A stretch of 64,000 nt of DNA from Labrys sp. KNU-23. GTDB lineage: Bacteria; Pseudomonadota; Alphaproteobacteria; Rhizobiales; Labraceae. Within the stretch, counting starts at the first letter, position 1. Each line of letters begins with the position of its first letter. The stretch covers positions 3,421,501-3,485,500 of the forward strand of contig NZ_CP043489.1 of assembly GCF_008330945.1 (NCBI RefSeq). Reading direction: 5' to 3'. Positions 1 through 8,056 of this stretch are shown piece after piece. A program made the position numbers and the translations under genes. A model generated the notes under the pieces. The model did no database searches. It saw only the letters and a list, made by a program, of their open reading frames with translations, and was not told the origin of the DNA.

Positions 1-104
1 ATGCGATCGAGGACGGCGTCCCCGCCACGGGCAGCGGTGCCCTGCGCGGCCTGTTGCCGCTGGACGAGGTGTTGGGCGGGGTAGCAGCGCCGCTGGCGGC
101 ATAA
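1..104 (+). CDS. C-terminal fragment of an unidentified protein
   Basis: An open frame enters from the left edge (first full codon at base 3) and stops at TAA 102-104, giving about 33 residues rich in Gly, Ala and Leu. Its third codon positions are strongly G/C, as in the real genes here. The gene runs convergently towards cobC, so it could belong to a cobalamin cluster, but the visible tail has no motif I recognise and no function is assigned. Confidence 0.4.
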   Translation, partial: AIEDGVPATGSGALRGLLPLDEVLGGVAAPLAA

Positions 105-108
105 TCTT

Positions 109-192
109 CCTGGGACCGCCGGCTTCCAGCCGACTCTTGGAAACATCGCGCCGACCGGAAGGAAGAGCCGGCTGGAAGCCGGCGGTCCCAGG
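109..192. repeat. Paired REP-like palindrome (BIME-like), possible bidirectional terminator
   Basis: Two perfect 24-bp inverted arms (109-132 and 169-192) are separated by 36 bp, and each arm can also fold on itself through GCCGGC...GCCGGC. The element sits exactly between two convergent genes. The inner side of each arm carries an ACTCTT/AAGAG-type edge like the other REP copies in this window. The palindrome is observed; a role in termination or as a RAYT substrate is inferred. Confidence 0.75.
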
Positions 193-199
193 GAATACC

Positions 200-1213
200 T
201 CACATCGCCTGCGTGCCGCTCTTGTGGTAGCGGGCGAGCACGGCGCGCAGGCGCATTTCGGCGTCCGCATGGGGCGGCAGGCCGAAGCGCAGCCAGCGCG
301 GATTGGCGGAAAAGCGCCGCACCCAGATGCCGGCCTGGCCGAGCTGGCGGAACAGGGCCGGGGCATGGGCGGTCTGCAGCAGGCGATAGAGATCGGTGCC
401 GCCGACAACGGCGCCGGCCTTGGTCAGGTCCTCGTCGAGATTCTGGCGCGCCGTGCGCAGGGAGGTGCGCGTGCCGTTCTGCCAGAGGATGTCGGCGAGT
501 GCGGCACGGCCAATGGCGATGGCCTCGCCCGAAACCGCCCAGGCTCCCATCGCCTGGCGCAGCTTGCCGGTCAGCGAAGGCTCGGCCAGTACGAAGCCGA
601 GCCGGATGCCGGCCAGGCCGAAGAATTTGCCGAAGGAGCGCAGCATGACCAGGCCCTGCGTGCCGGCCATGGGGGCCAGGCTCACCTGCGGCATCACATC
701 CGCGAAGGCCTCGTCGACGATGAGGGCGCCGCCCCGGGCATATTTCTCGGCGGCGAGCGCCAGCAATTCCTCGCGGCCGAAATAGTTGCCGTCGGGATTG
801 TTCGGATTGACCAGGACGGCGATCTCGGAGCCGGCCAGTTCCTCGAAACGGCGCGCTTCCCGCACGTGATGGCCGCCCAGCGCCCAGCTGCGGGCATGTT
901 CGGCATAGGTCGGGCTCAGCACGCTTACTGTGCCGGCCGCGAACAGATGCGGCAGCCACTGGATGGCGGCCTGCGTGCCCGGCGTCGCAACGACGCAGGC
1001 ATCGAAGGGCACGCCATAGCACTGCGCTGCGACGGCCTCCAGTTCGCGGGCCTCGTCGGGGGAGGGCAGCGCAGCCCAGGATTCAGCCGGAATCGCCGGA
1101 ATGGGATAGGGCCAGGGATTGATGCCGGTGGAAAGATCGATCCAGGGCCCGGAGGCCTGCGGGAAGAGGCGACGTGCCTCGCCGAGATTGCCGCCATGCT
1201 CCACTGCGCTCAT
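200..1213 (-). CDS. cobC: Threonine-phosphate decarboxylase CobC/CobD (cobalamin biosynthesis)
   Basis: This 337-residue fold-type I PLP enzyme would decarboxylate L-threonine-O-3-phosphate to (R)-1-amino-2-propanol O-2-phosphate, the linker of the cobalamin nucleotide loop. The N-terminus EHGGNL-EARRLFP and the LSTGINPWPYP segment are hallmarks of the family. NPNNPDGN (136-143) is the usual substrate and PLP region, and SFGKFFGLAG contains the Schiff-base lysine, Lys196. Length is normal for the family. The protein has no signal peptide and should be cytosolic. It stands alone on the minus strand, with any cob partners lying beyond the left edge. Histidinol-phosphate aminotransferases are related but lack this N-terminus. 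Confidence 0.88.
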   Translation of the reverse strand: MSAVEHGGNLGEARRLFPQASGPWIDLSTGINPWPYPIPAIPAESWAALPSPDEARELEAVAAQCYGVPFDACVVATPGTQAAIQWLPHLFAAGTVSVLSPTYAEHARSWALGGHHVREARRFEELAGSEIAVLVNPNNPDGNYFGREELLALAAEKYARGGALIVDEAFADVMPQVSLAPMAGTQGLVMLRSFGKFFGLAGIRLGFVLAEPSLTGKLRQAMGAWAVSGEAIAIGRAALADILWQNGTRTSLRTARQNLDEDLTKAGAVVGGTDLYRLLQTAHAPALFRQLGQAGIWVRRFSANPRWLRFGLPPHADAEMRLRAVLARYHKSGTQAM

Positions 1214-1292
1214 TCGCCTGCCACTCTTGTCTTGACGCCTGAAACCGGCGCGACCAATGTCGCGCCAAATTTATTCATTGGAGGGTATGGCC

Positions 1293-2516
1293 ATGGTGGA
1301 CGCTGCGATCAAGCTTCATGACGCCGGCGAAGCGATCAAAAAGGCTGGCGAAGCCTTCGACTGGTCGGATCCGCTCGATCTCGAATCACTGTTGACGGAA
1401 GAAGAGCGGCTGGTCCGCGACACCGCCCGCGACTATGCGCAGGACAGGCTGATGCCACGCGTGCTCAAGGCCTATCGCGAGGAGGATTTCGACCGCGCGA
1501 TCATGTCGGAGATGGGCGAACTCGGCCTGCTCGGCGCCACGATTCCGGAAGCCTATGGTGGCGCCGGCCTCGGCCATGTCGCCTATGGCCTGGTCGCACG
1601 CGAAGTGGAGCGGGTTGATTCGGGCTATCGCTCGGCCATGTCTGTGCAGTCCTCGCTGGTGATGCACCCGATCCATGCCTATGGCAGCGAGGAGCAGCGC
1701 AAGAAGTACCTGCCCAAGCTTGCCAGTGGCGAGCTCGTCGGCTGTTTCGGCCTCACCGAGCCGGATGCCGGCTCCGATCCGGGCTCGATGAAGACCCGCG
1801 CGGTGAAAGTCGCCGGCGGCTACCAGCTCAACGGCACCAAGATGTGGATCACCAATTCGCCGATCGCCGACATCGCCGTGGTCTGGGCCAAGCTGGACGA
1901 CGTGATCCGCGGTTTCATCGTCGAGCGGGGTACCAAGGGTTTCTCCACGCCCAAGATCGAGGGCAAGCTTTCGCTGCGCGCTTCGATCACCGGCGAAATC
2001 GTGCTCGACGGCGCCGTGGTGCCGGAAGAAAACCTGCTGCCAAATGCCAAGGGCCTGTCCGGCCCGTTCGGCTGCCTCAACAAGGCGCGCTACGGCATTG
2101 CCTGGGGTGCCATGGGCGCCGCCGAATTCTGCTGGCATCGTGCCCGCCAGTATACCCTCGACCGCAAGCAGTTCGGCCGGCCCCTGGCGGCGACGCAGCT
2201 CGTGCAGAAGAAGCTCGCCGACATGCAGACCGAGATCGCGCTCGGCCTGCTCGGCGCGCTGCAACTCGGCCGCCTGCTCGATGCCCATACCGCCGCGCCG
2301 CCGGCGATCAGCCTGATGAAGCGCAACAATTGCGGCAAGGCACTCGACATCGCCCGCGTCGCCCGCGACATGCATGGCGGCAACGGTATCGCCGACGAGT
2401 TCCACGTGCTGCGCGTGGCGCAAAACCTGGAGACGGTGAACACCTATGAGGGCACGCATGACGTGCACGCCCTCATCCTCGGCCGCGCCCAGACCGGCAT
2501 CCAGGCGTTCTTCTGA
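1293..2516 (+). CDS. gcdH: Acyl-CoA dehydrogenase, glutaryl-CoA dehydrogenase type
   Basis: This 407-residue FAD enzyme probably oxidises and decarboxylates glutaryl-CoA to crotonyl-CoA in lysine/tryptophan catabolism. It shows the acyl-CoA dehydrogenase signature GCFGLTEPDAGSDPGSM, the WITNSPIADIAVVWAK segment characteristic of the glutaryl subgroup, and the catalytic glutamate in TYEGTHDVHALILGRA (about Glu386). The start at ATG 1293 is chosen because GGAGGG at 1280-1285 lies 7 bases upstream; the ATG at 1287 is too close to that site. It is divergent from cobC with a short shared promoter region, and no electron-transfer flavoprotein genes are next to it. Assignment to glutaryl-CoA rather than another short acyl-CoA rests on motif resemblance. 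Confidence 0.85.
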   Translation: MVDAAIKLHDAGEAIKKAGEAFDWSDPLDLESLLTEEERLVRDTARDYAQDRLMPRVLKAYREEDFDRAIMSEMGELGLLGATIPEAYGGAGLGHVAYGLVAREVERVDSGYRSAMSVQSSLVMHPIHAYGSEEQRKKYLPKLASGELVGCFGLTEPDAGSDPGSMKTRAVKVAGGYQLNGTKMWITNSPIADIAVVWAKLDDVIRGFIVERGTKGFSTPKIEGKLSLRASITGEIVLDGAVVPEENLLPNAKGLSGPFGCLNKARYGIAWGAMGAAEFCWHRARQYTLDRKQFGRPLAATQLVQKKLADMQTEIALGLLGALQLGRLLDAHTAAPPAISLMKRNNCGKALDIARVARDMHGGNGIADEFHVLRVAQNLETVNTYEGTHDVHALILGRAQTGIQAFF

Positions 2517-2520
2517 GCTA

Positions 2521-2555
2521 TCCGGGTGCACGGGCGTCCCGCCCGTGCACCCGGA
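2521..2555. repeat. REP palindrome, third copy of the RAYT-flanking family
   Basis: Perfect 15-bp arms (2521-2535 and 2541-2555) surround a GTCCC loop directly after the acyl-CoA dehydrogenase stop. The left arm TCCGGGTGCACGGGC is the same as the start of the two REP copies that flank the RAYT gene at 4081-4698. It may also act as a transcription terminator. Confidence 0.8.
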
Positions 2556-2653
2556 AGATCTGCGCGATACATCTTCCAATTTAATACAGCTTGGCCTCGG
2601 CTGCCGGGCGCGCTCTTATGCGCGCAACCAAGATCAGCATCCGAGGAAAAATT

Positions 2654-3985
2654 ATGCGCCTATGGCTGAAGGACCCGCTCGCCATTCTCGCCGAGGGCGC
2701 CGAGCGCGGCATCGTCGTCGAAGGCAGCCGTATCGTCGAGCTGGTGCCGGCCGGGCGTGACCCCAGTGCGCCCGTCGACAAGGTCTTCGATGCCTCGCGT
2801 CATGTCGTGCTGCCCGGCCTGGTCAACACCCACCATCATTTCTACCAGACGCTCACCCGCGCCCATCCGGACGCCTGCGACCAACCGTTGTTTCCCTGGC
2901 TGAAGACACTTTATCCGATCTGGTCGCGCCTCGATCCCGACAGCTTCCGCCTGTCCGTCCGCCTGGCACTGGTCGAGCTCCTGATGTCCGGCTGCACCAC
3001 GGCGGCCGACCATCACTATGTCTTCCCGAAGGGGCTCGAGAACGCCGTCGACATCGAGGTCGAAGAGGCCCGCAAGCTCGGCATCCGCATGACGGTGTCG
3101 CGCGGTTCGATGAACCTGTCGCAGAAGGATGGCGGCCTGCCGCCCGATTCCGTCGTGCAGGACGAGGACACCATCCTGGCCGATTGCGAACGGGTGGCGG
3201 GCGCCTATCATGACACCAGGCCGGGCGCGATGACGCGCATCGCCTTCTCGCCCTGCTCGCCCTTCTCGGTGACCAAGAGCCTGATGCGCAAGACGGCCGA
3301 TCTGGCCGAGCGCTTCGACTGCCGCCTCCACACCCATCTGGCCGAAACCCATGACGAGGACGATTTCTGCCTCGCCACCTACAAGTGCAGGCCGATCGAG
3401 CTGCTCGACGAGGTGGGCTGGATGAGCCCGCGCACCTGGCTCGCCCACGGCATCCATTTCAGCGCCGACGACTGCACCACGCTCGGTCGCCACGGCGTCG
3501 GCGTCTGCCATTGCCCGACCTCCAACGCGGTGCTTGCCTCCGGCTTCTGCCATACCGGCCTGCTCGAAAAGGCCGGCGCGCCCGTCGGCCTGGGTGTCGA
3601 CGGCTCGGCTTCGAATGATTCCTCCAATCTGATGGAAGGCGTGCGCCACGCCTTGATGATCAATCGCCTCTCGCATGGCGCGGAGGCGGTGTCCTGGCGC
3701 GATTGCCTGCGCTGGGCCAGCGAAGGCTCGGCCCGGTGCCTGGGCCGCGACGACATCGGCGCTGTCAGGGCGGGCCTGGAGGCGGATCTGGCGCTCTACA
3801 CGCTCGACGAATTGCGCTTCTCCGGCGCTCATCATCCCATCGCCGCTTTGGTCCATTGCGGTGCCCATCGCGCCGACCGCGTGATGGTGGCGGGCCAGTG
3901 GCGGGTCGAGGACGGCCTGCCGGTGGGTGTGGACCTCGGCGCGCTGCGCGAGGCCCACGGCAGGGTGGCGGCGAAGTTTCTTTAG
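2654..3985 (+). CDS. 8-oxoguanine deaminase (amidohydrolase superfamily)
   Basis: This cytosolic 443-residue metal-dependent deaminase is of the AtzB/8-oxoguanine deaminase group. Conserved stretches include LPGLVNTHHHFYQTLTRA (metal His60/His62), the FPWLKTLYPIW segment, SGCTTAADHHY, HTHLAET, the metal histidine in LAHGIHF, and the catalytic Asp in GVDGSASND. The pattern closely follows the Pseudomonas enzyme that turns 8-oxoguanine into urate, so a role in salvage or degradation of oxidised purines is likely; a triazine- or pterin-type substrate cannot be excluded. Start ATG 2654 has GAGGA at 2643-2647; upstream in-frame codons are not preceded by a ribosome site. Length fits the family. 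Confidence 0.85.
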   Translation: MRLWLKDPLAILAEGAERGIVVEGSRIVELVPAGRDPSAPVDKVFDASRHVVLPGLVNTHHHFYQTLTRAHPDACDQPLFPWLKTLYPIWSRLDPDSFRLSVRLALVELLMSGCTTAADHHYVFPKGLENAVDIEVEEARKLGIRMTVSRGSMNLSQKDGGLPPDSVVQDEDTILADCERVAGAYHDTRPGAMTRIAFSPCSPFSVTKSLMRKTADLAERFDCRLHTHLAETHDEDDFCLATYKCRPIELLDEVGWMSPRTWLAHGIHFSADDCTTLGRHGVGVCHCPTSNAVLASGFCHTGLLEKAGAPVGLGVDGSASNDSSNLMEGVRHALMINRLSHGAEAVSWRDCLRWASEGSARCLGRDDIGAVRAGLEADLALYTLDELRFSGAHHPIAALVHCGAHRADRVMVAGQWRVEDGLPVGVDLGALREAHGRVAAKFL

Positions 3986-3988
3986 GTC

Positions 3989-4025
3989 TCCGGGTGCACG
4001 GGCATCTTGCCCGTTCTTTCCTGTC
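3989..4025 (+). repeat. REP element, left copy flanking RAYT
   Basis: This 37-bp element holds a CGGGCATCTTGCCCG hairpin followed by a pyrimidine-rich TTCTTTCC tail. An inverted copy with 34 of 37 bases identical lies at 4793-4829, on the other side of the RAYT gene. The opposing orientation is the arrangement expected for a RAYT unit and its REP substrates. Confidence 0.85.
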
Positions 4026-4080
4026 CTGCCAGCTTGACGGTGCAAGAATGGGCACGAAGCCGATGGACCCGGAGTGAAGC

Positions 4081-4698
4081 ATGGAGGCGGAGCAAAACCG
4101 ATCTCCTCTGAAACCGCGAGGCGAGTGGCATTCGCGCGGATTTCTTCCGCATTGGGAAGCTGGTGAAACCCCGCAGGCGCTCTTCTTCCGTCTGGCGGAT
4201 TCCATGCCTCACCATATCCGCGAACGATGGGCGGAGGAATTGCAAACCCGGCCCGAAGCGATTCCGCCGGGCGAACGCAGAAGGCGCCTGGAAACCGTTC
4301 TGGATGCCGGTTTCGGCGAAGCCTTTCTGTGCCATGCCGCCATCGGCCCCATCATTGAGACCGCCCTGCTTCATTACGATGGCGATCGTTACAGGTTGCA
4401 TGCCTGGTGCGTGATGCCGAACCATGTCCATGCTCTGATCACGCCGCTCAGCGGCCATGCGCTTTCGGCCATCGTGCACGGCTGGAAGTCCTACACCGCC
4501 AAGCAGATCAACAGGATCTTGGAGCGCACGGGCAAGGTGTGGTTTGAGGAATATTTCGATCGTAGGATCCGCAACGAGAAGCATTTCGAGGATTCCCGCC
4601 ACTATATCGAGCAGAATCCGGTGAAGGCGGCACTTTGCGCGGAGCCGGCGCAATGGCGCTATTCGAGCGCTTCTTTTTCTGAACGCGCTCGGTGCTGA
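4081..4698 (+). CDS. REP-associated tyrosine transposase (RAYT)
   Basis: This 205-residue protein is of the IS200/IS605-like Y1 HUH family. The HUH pair is His115-Val-His117 in CVMPNHVHALI. The nucleophile is probably Tyr175 in HYIEQNPVKA, the typical RAYT C-terminal motif. Such enzymes cut single-stranded REP hairpins and are thought to spread REP elements. The start at ATG 4081 has GGAGTGAAGC directly upstream. REP copies in inverted orientation lie at 3989-4025 and 4793-4829, with a third at 2521-2555. All catalytic residues are present and there is no frameshift, so the gene may be active. Confidence 0.9.
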   Translation: MEAEQNRSPLKPRGEWHSRGFLPHWEAGETPQALFFRLADSMPHHIRERWAEELQTRPEAIPPGERRRRLETVLDAGFGEAFLCHAAIGPIIETALLHYDGDRYRLHAWCVMPNHVHALITPLSGHALSAIVHGWKSYTAKQINRILERTGKVWFEEYFDRRIRNEKHFEDSRHYIEQNPVKAALCAEPAQWRYSSASFSERARC

Positions 4699-4792
4699 AC
4701 GAGTGTCCTGCGCGCTCTGGTTTGGGGCTGCCGATCCTCGACCTGGGAAATCATAAGGGTTCAACTTTCTCCTTGAACCATTGAGCCTGTGG

Positions 4793-4829
4793 GATAGGAA
4801 GGGACGGGCAAGATGCCCGTGCACCCGGA
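4793..4829 (-). repeat. REP element, right copy flanking RAYT
   Basis: This is an inverted copy of 3989-4025 differing at three of 37 positions, with the hairpin GACGGGCAAGATGCCCGT. It ends six bases before the start codon of the dipeptidase gene, so it could interfere with or set translation of that operon. Confidence 0.85.
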
Positions 4830-4834
4830 TTGCC

Positions 4835-5644
4835 ATGCCCGATCTCCTCGCTCCCCTGCGCCTCCGTCCCGACCCGAATGGCACGCCCGTCGAGTACCGA
4901 TGGATCCCCTTCGACCGTGCCGATCCGCGCTGGAACGAACCGCTGGTCGACATGGCGGCGGAGGGGCTGCTCACCGAAGCCTGGTATGCCCGCACCGATG
5001 GCGGCAACGCGCCCTATTTCATGCCGATCGCCGGCGCGGTGAAGACGGTGGCGGCCCGCGCCAGTGTGGCACGCCTGGTGCGCGAGGCCGATGCCGCCGT
5101 CTCCGGCCTGGGGCTGCGGCTCAAGGTGCTCGACGCCTACAGGCCGATCGAGACCCAGGCCGGCCTGTGGACCTTCTTCGAAAAGCAGGTGGCGGCCGAG
5201 CGTCCCGAGCTTTCCGCGGCCGAGCAGGAGGTGATCGTCCGCACCTTCGTCTCCGACCCGCGCCGCTTCAATCGCGAGGACGGGACGACCTGGCCGATCC
5301 ATTCGACGGGCGGCTCCGTCGACGTCGTGCTGGTGGATGCGGCCAGTGGCGCCGTGCTCGATCATGGCGCCGCCTTCGACGAGGGCCACGAGCGCTCCTA
5401 CACCGATCACTATGAGCGCCTGCTGCAGCGCGGCGAGATTGCTCCCGACGATGCGCGCCTCACCAACCGCCGCATTCTGGTCAATGCGATGGTTAACGTG
5501 GGCTTTACCAACTACGCGTACGAATTCTGGCACTTCGACTACGGAACGCAGGCCCACATCCTGACCCTGCAGGATGAAGGACAGGTCGGCGCTCCCCAAG
5601 CTGCGTGGTATGGAACCACGGACCTGCCGGAAGGACTATGCTGA
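4835..5644 (+). CDS. D-alanyl-D-alanine dipeptidase, VanX/DdpX family
   Basis: This 269-residue zinc peptidase of family M15D is predicted to cleave D-Ala-D-Ala. The VanX zinc motif appears as HSTGGSVD (His156 and Asp163). The second half is EFWHFDYG, with catalytic Glu230 and zinc ligand His233, the same spacing as in VanX. DAYRPIETQ is the conserved substrate-arginine motif. There is no signal peptide, so it should act in the cytosol. Start ATG 4835 is the first in-frame codon after the REP element, with only a weak ribosome site. It overlaps the next gene by 7 bases, forming an operon with an alpha/beta hydrolase and a MurF-like ligase. This context points to turnover or editing of the D-Ala-D-Ala terminus rather than to a vancomycin cassette, since no VanH or VanA homologue is present. 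Confidence 0.88.
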   Translation: MPDLLAPLRLRPDPNGTPVEYRWIPFDRADPRWNEPLVDMAAEGLLTEAWYARTDGGNAPYFMPIAGAVKTVAARASVARLVREADAAVSGLGLRLKVLDAYRPIETQAGLWTFFEKQVAAERPELSAAEQEVIVRTFVSDPRRFNREDGTTWPIHSTGGSVDVVLVDAASGAVLDHGAAFDEGHERSYTDHYERLLQRGEIAPDDARLTNRRILVNAMVNVGFTNYAYEFWHFDYGTQAHILTLQDEGQVGAPQAAWYGTTDLPEGLC

Positions 5645-6432
5645 TCCAATCGACTTTCTCCGCCAAGGGCGCTCCCCATGCCATCGTCTCGCTGGGCAAG
5701 CCGCTCGAAGCCGGGGCTCCGCATGTCATCTGGGCCCATGGCTGGGGCCAGGATCATCGCGCCTTCCAGGCCCTGGCGGTCTCCCTGGAACGGGCTGCCC
5801 ATCACACGCTGATCGACTTTCCCGGCTTCGGCCAGAGCCCGGTGCCGCCTGAGACGGGCCATGGCGGCATCTGGGATACGGCTGACTACGCCGATGCCGT
5901 CGCCGAATGGCTTGGAACCCTGCCGCGCGGCAAACGCATCTGGGTGGGGCACTCCTTCGGCGGGCGCGTCGGCCTCCGCCTGGCGGCCCGTCATCCCGAT
6001 ATTCTCGACGGCATGGTGCTGGTGGGCTCGCATGGCCTCAAGCCCATCCGCAGCCTGATGACCCGGCTGAAGATCTTCTTGCGCGTGCGTACCTTCAAGG
6101 CCCTCAAGCTCCTCGAAAAGCTCGGCGTCGATGTGTCGGCCCGCAAGGCCAAGTATGGCTCGGCCGATTATCGCAATGCCGGCGGCATGCGCCCTGTTTT
6201 CGTCAAGGTGATCGGCGAGGACCAGAGCGAAGCCATCAAGGCCATCCGCATTCCCGTCCGCATCATCTGCGGCGCGCTCGACGACCAGGCCCCGCCGGAG
6301 ATGAGCGAACGCATGGGCCGGTTCATCCCGGGCGCCAGCGTCAGCATCCTGCCGGGCCTCGACCATTACACCGTTCTGTCCGATGGCGGCCCCCAGATCG
6401 CCCATACGGTTGCCAAGCTCCTGGAGGCTTGA
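5638..6432 (+). CDS. Alpha/beta hydrolase
   Basis: This 264-residue single-domain hydrolase has the nucleophile elbow GHSFGG, an oxyanion segment HGWGQDHRAF near the N-terminus, an acid in ALDDQAPPE and the catalytic His in GLDHYTV. No signal peptide is visible. Start ATG 5638 is preceded by GGAAGGA and overlaps the end of the dipeptidase gene; its own stop overlaps the next start as TGATG. The substrate is unknown. The fixed position between a D-Ala-D-Ala dipeptidase and a Mur ligase suggests a small ester or amide of cell-wall metabolism, which is inference only. Confidence 0.8.
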   Translation: MLIQSTFSAKGAPHAIVSLGKPLEAGAPHVIWAHGWGQDHRAFQALAVSLERAAHHTLIDFPGFGQSPVPPETGHGGIWDTADYADAVAEWLGTLPRGKRIWVGHSFGGRVGLRLAARHPDILDGMVLVGSHGLKPIRSLMTRLKIFLRVRTFKALKLLEKLGVDVSARKAKYGSADYRNAGGMRPVFVKVIGEDQSEAIKAIRIPVRIICGALDDQAPPEMSERMGRFIPGASVSILPGLDHYTVLSDGGPQIAHTVAKLLEA

Positions 6433-8054
6433 TGCTGGAAACACTGGCCCCCGTGCTCAACTCGCCCTATCTCGCCGCCGCTTTGGTCCTTATCGGTTTC
6501 GTTCCCTTCGCCTGGAAGCGCTTCCTGACCTATCTGCATATCTTCCAGCAGGAGGAATATGACGGCCGGCGCTTCCTGCACTGGCTCTTCTACAATGTGG
6601 TGGTCGATACCAAGGCGAGCCTTGCCATCGTCCTCCTGTCGGTGATGGCCAAGCTCTACCCCTCGCCGGTGCTGGTGCTCGCGCTGTTCATCGCGGTGAT
6701 CCTGCTGGTGGTGGCGCGCCGCGAGCGCGATCCGCGCCAGACGGGCAAGAAGAAGCTGGCGATGACGCAGCGCGCCACCCGCATCCTGCGCGTCGCCTTC
6801 GCCCTGGTCCTGGCGGTCGGCCTCGTCGGGGTCGGCTTCGGCGTGGCGCCGGTCTGGATCGTGCTGCTGATCCAGCTGATCCCCTTCGCCCTGGTCGCGG
6901 CGGTAATGATCCTGCAGCCCGGCGAGAACCGCATCCAGCAGGGCTTCTGGAACGAGGCGCATGAGAAACTCAAGCGCCTGTCGCCGGTCATCGTCGGCGT
7001 CACCGGTTCCTATGGCAAGACCTCGACCAAGCACATCCTCGGCCATCTGCTCGAAAGCGCCGGCTCGGCGCTGATCACGCCCGGCTCGGTCAACACGCCG
7101 ATGGGCATTGCCCGCATCGTGCGCGAACGCCTGGAGCCCTATCACCGCCATTTCGTGGTGGAGATGGGCGCCTATGGGCCGGGGTCGATCGAGCGCCTCT
7201 GCCGCCTGGCTCCGCCCGACATCGCGGTGGTGACGGCAGTCGGCGCCGCCCATTACGAGCGCTTCAAGTCGCTCGATACCGTGGCCAGGACCAAGTTCGA
7301 ATTGCCGACCGCGGCGATCGCCCGCGACGGCAAGGCGATCATCAACGATGCCGTGCTCGCCTTCAAGGATGCCCGCGACTTCACCGATGCGCACCGCCCC
7401 TCGATGGTGCTGGTCGGCAATGGCGAGGGAAGCGAGGCCCGCATCAACGAGGTCACACAGGAAAAGGATGGGCTCAAGGTCTCCCTGACCTATCTCGGCA
7501 AGGACTATCAGCTCTCCGCTCCGCTCTACGGCCTGCATCACGGCAGCAACATGGCGATTGCCTTCGTCACGGCGCTCGCCATGGACATCGATGCCGAGAC
7601 GGCTGAAATCGCCATGCGCTCGACGCCGCAGATCAGCCACCGCCTCGAGGTGAAACGTCAGGCCGACGGCACGGTCATCGTCGACGATGCCTATAATTCC
7701 AATCCGGCGGGTTTCGCCTCGGCCCTGGAGATCCTGCCCCTGCTGGTCTCGGGGGAGGGGCGGCGCATCCTGGTGACGCCGGGCATGGTCGAGCTCGGTG
7801 CCGCCCATGCCGAGGAGCATCGCAAGATCGGCACCAAGGCCGGCGACACCGTCGACATCCTGCTGGCCGTGGCACCCGATCGCATCCGCGACCTCATCGA
7901 TGCCTACAAGGCGGCGAAACCCGATGGCCAGGTGGTGGAATGCGCGAGCTTCGCCGCGGCGCAGGCCTGGATGGGCACCAATCTGAAGGCCGGGGACGTG
8001 GTACTGCTCGAAAACGACCTGCCTGACCTCTATGAGCGCCAGTTGCGGCTGTGA
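6432..8054 (+). CDS. Membrane-anchored MurF-like Mur ligase
   Basis: This 540-residue protein has several hydrophobic segments in its first about 170 residues (PYLAAALVLIGFVPFAW, LVLALFIAVILLVVA, FALVLAVGLVGVGFG and WIVLLIQLIPFALVAA) followed by a complete Mur ligase core. The ATP loop GVTGSYGKTS is at 189-198, the central domain has VEMGAYGPGSI, and the C-terminal domain has VDDAYNSNPAGF. MurF adds D-Ala-D-Ala to UDP-MurNAc-tripeptide, but ordinary MurF is soluble and has a different N-terminal domain. Here that domain is replaced by a membrane anchor, so the acceptor may be membrane bound. Start ATG 6432 overlaps the previous stop (TGATG), and the stop overlaps the following methyltransferase. 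Whether it ligates D-Ala-D-Ala or another peptide is unknown. Confidence 0.82.
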   Translation: MLETLAPVLNSPYLAAALVLIGFVPFAWKRFLTYLHIFQQEEYDGRRFLHWLFYNVVVDTKASLAIVLLSVMAKLYPSPVLVLALFIAVILLVVARRERDPRQTGKKKLAMTQRATRILRVAFALVLAVGLVGVGFGVAPVWIVLLIQLIPFALVAAVMILQPGENRIQQGFWNEAHEKLKRLSPVIVGVTGSYGKTSTKHILGHLLESAGSALITPGSVNTPMGIARIVRERLEPYHRHFVVEMGAYGPGSIERLCRLAPPDIAVVTAVGAAHYERFKSLDTVARTKFELPTAAIARDGKAIINDAVLAFKDARDFTDAHRPSMVLVGNGEGSEARINEVTQEKDGLKVSLTYLGKDYQLSAPLYGLHHGSNMAIAFVTALAMDIDAETAEIAMRSTPQISHRLEVKRQADGTVIVDDAYNSNPAGFASALEILPLLVSGEGRRILVTPGMVELGAAHAEEHRKIGTKAGDTVDILLAVAPDRIRDLIDAYKAAKPDGQVVECASFAAAQAWMGTNLKAGDVVLLENDLPDLYERQLRL

Positions 8055-8056
8055 TC

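Noticed and set aside
2660..4045. A 461-codon open frame on the minus strand opposite the 8-oxoguanine deaminase
   Set aside because: Histidine- and Ala-rich composition is the reverse of the deaminase codons. There is no motif or ribosome site.
4835..5644. A vancomycin-resistance cassette
   Set aside because: Only the VanX-like dipeptidase is present. No VanH dehydrogenase, D-Ala-D-Lac ligase or VanRS-type pair is nearby, and this is a Gram-negative context.
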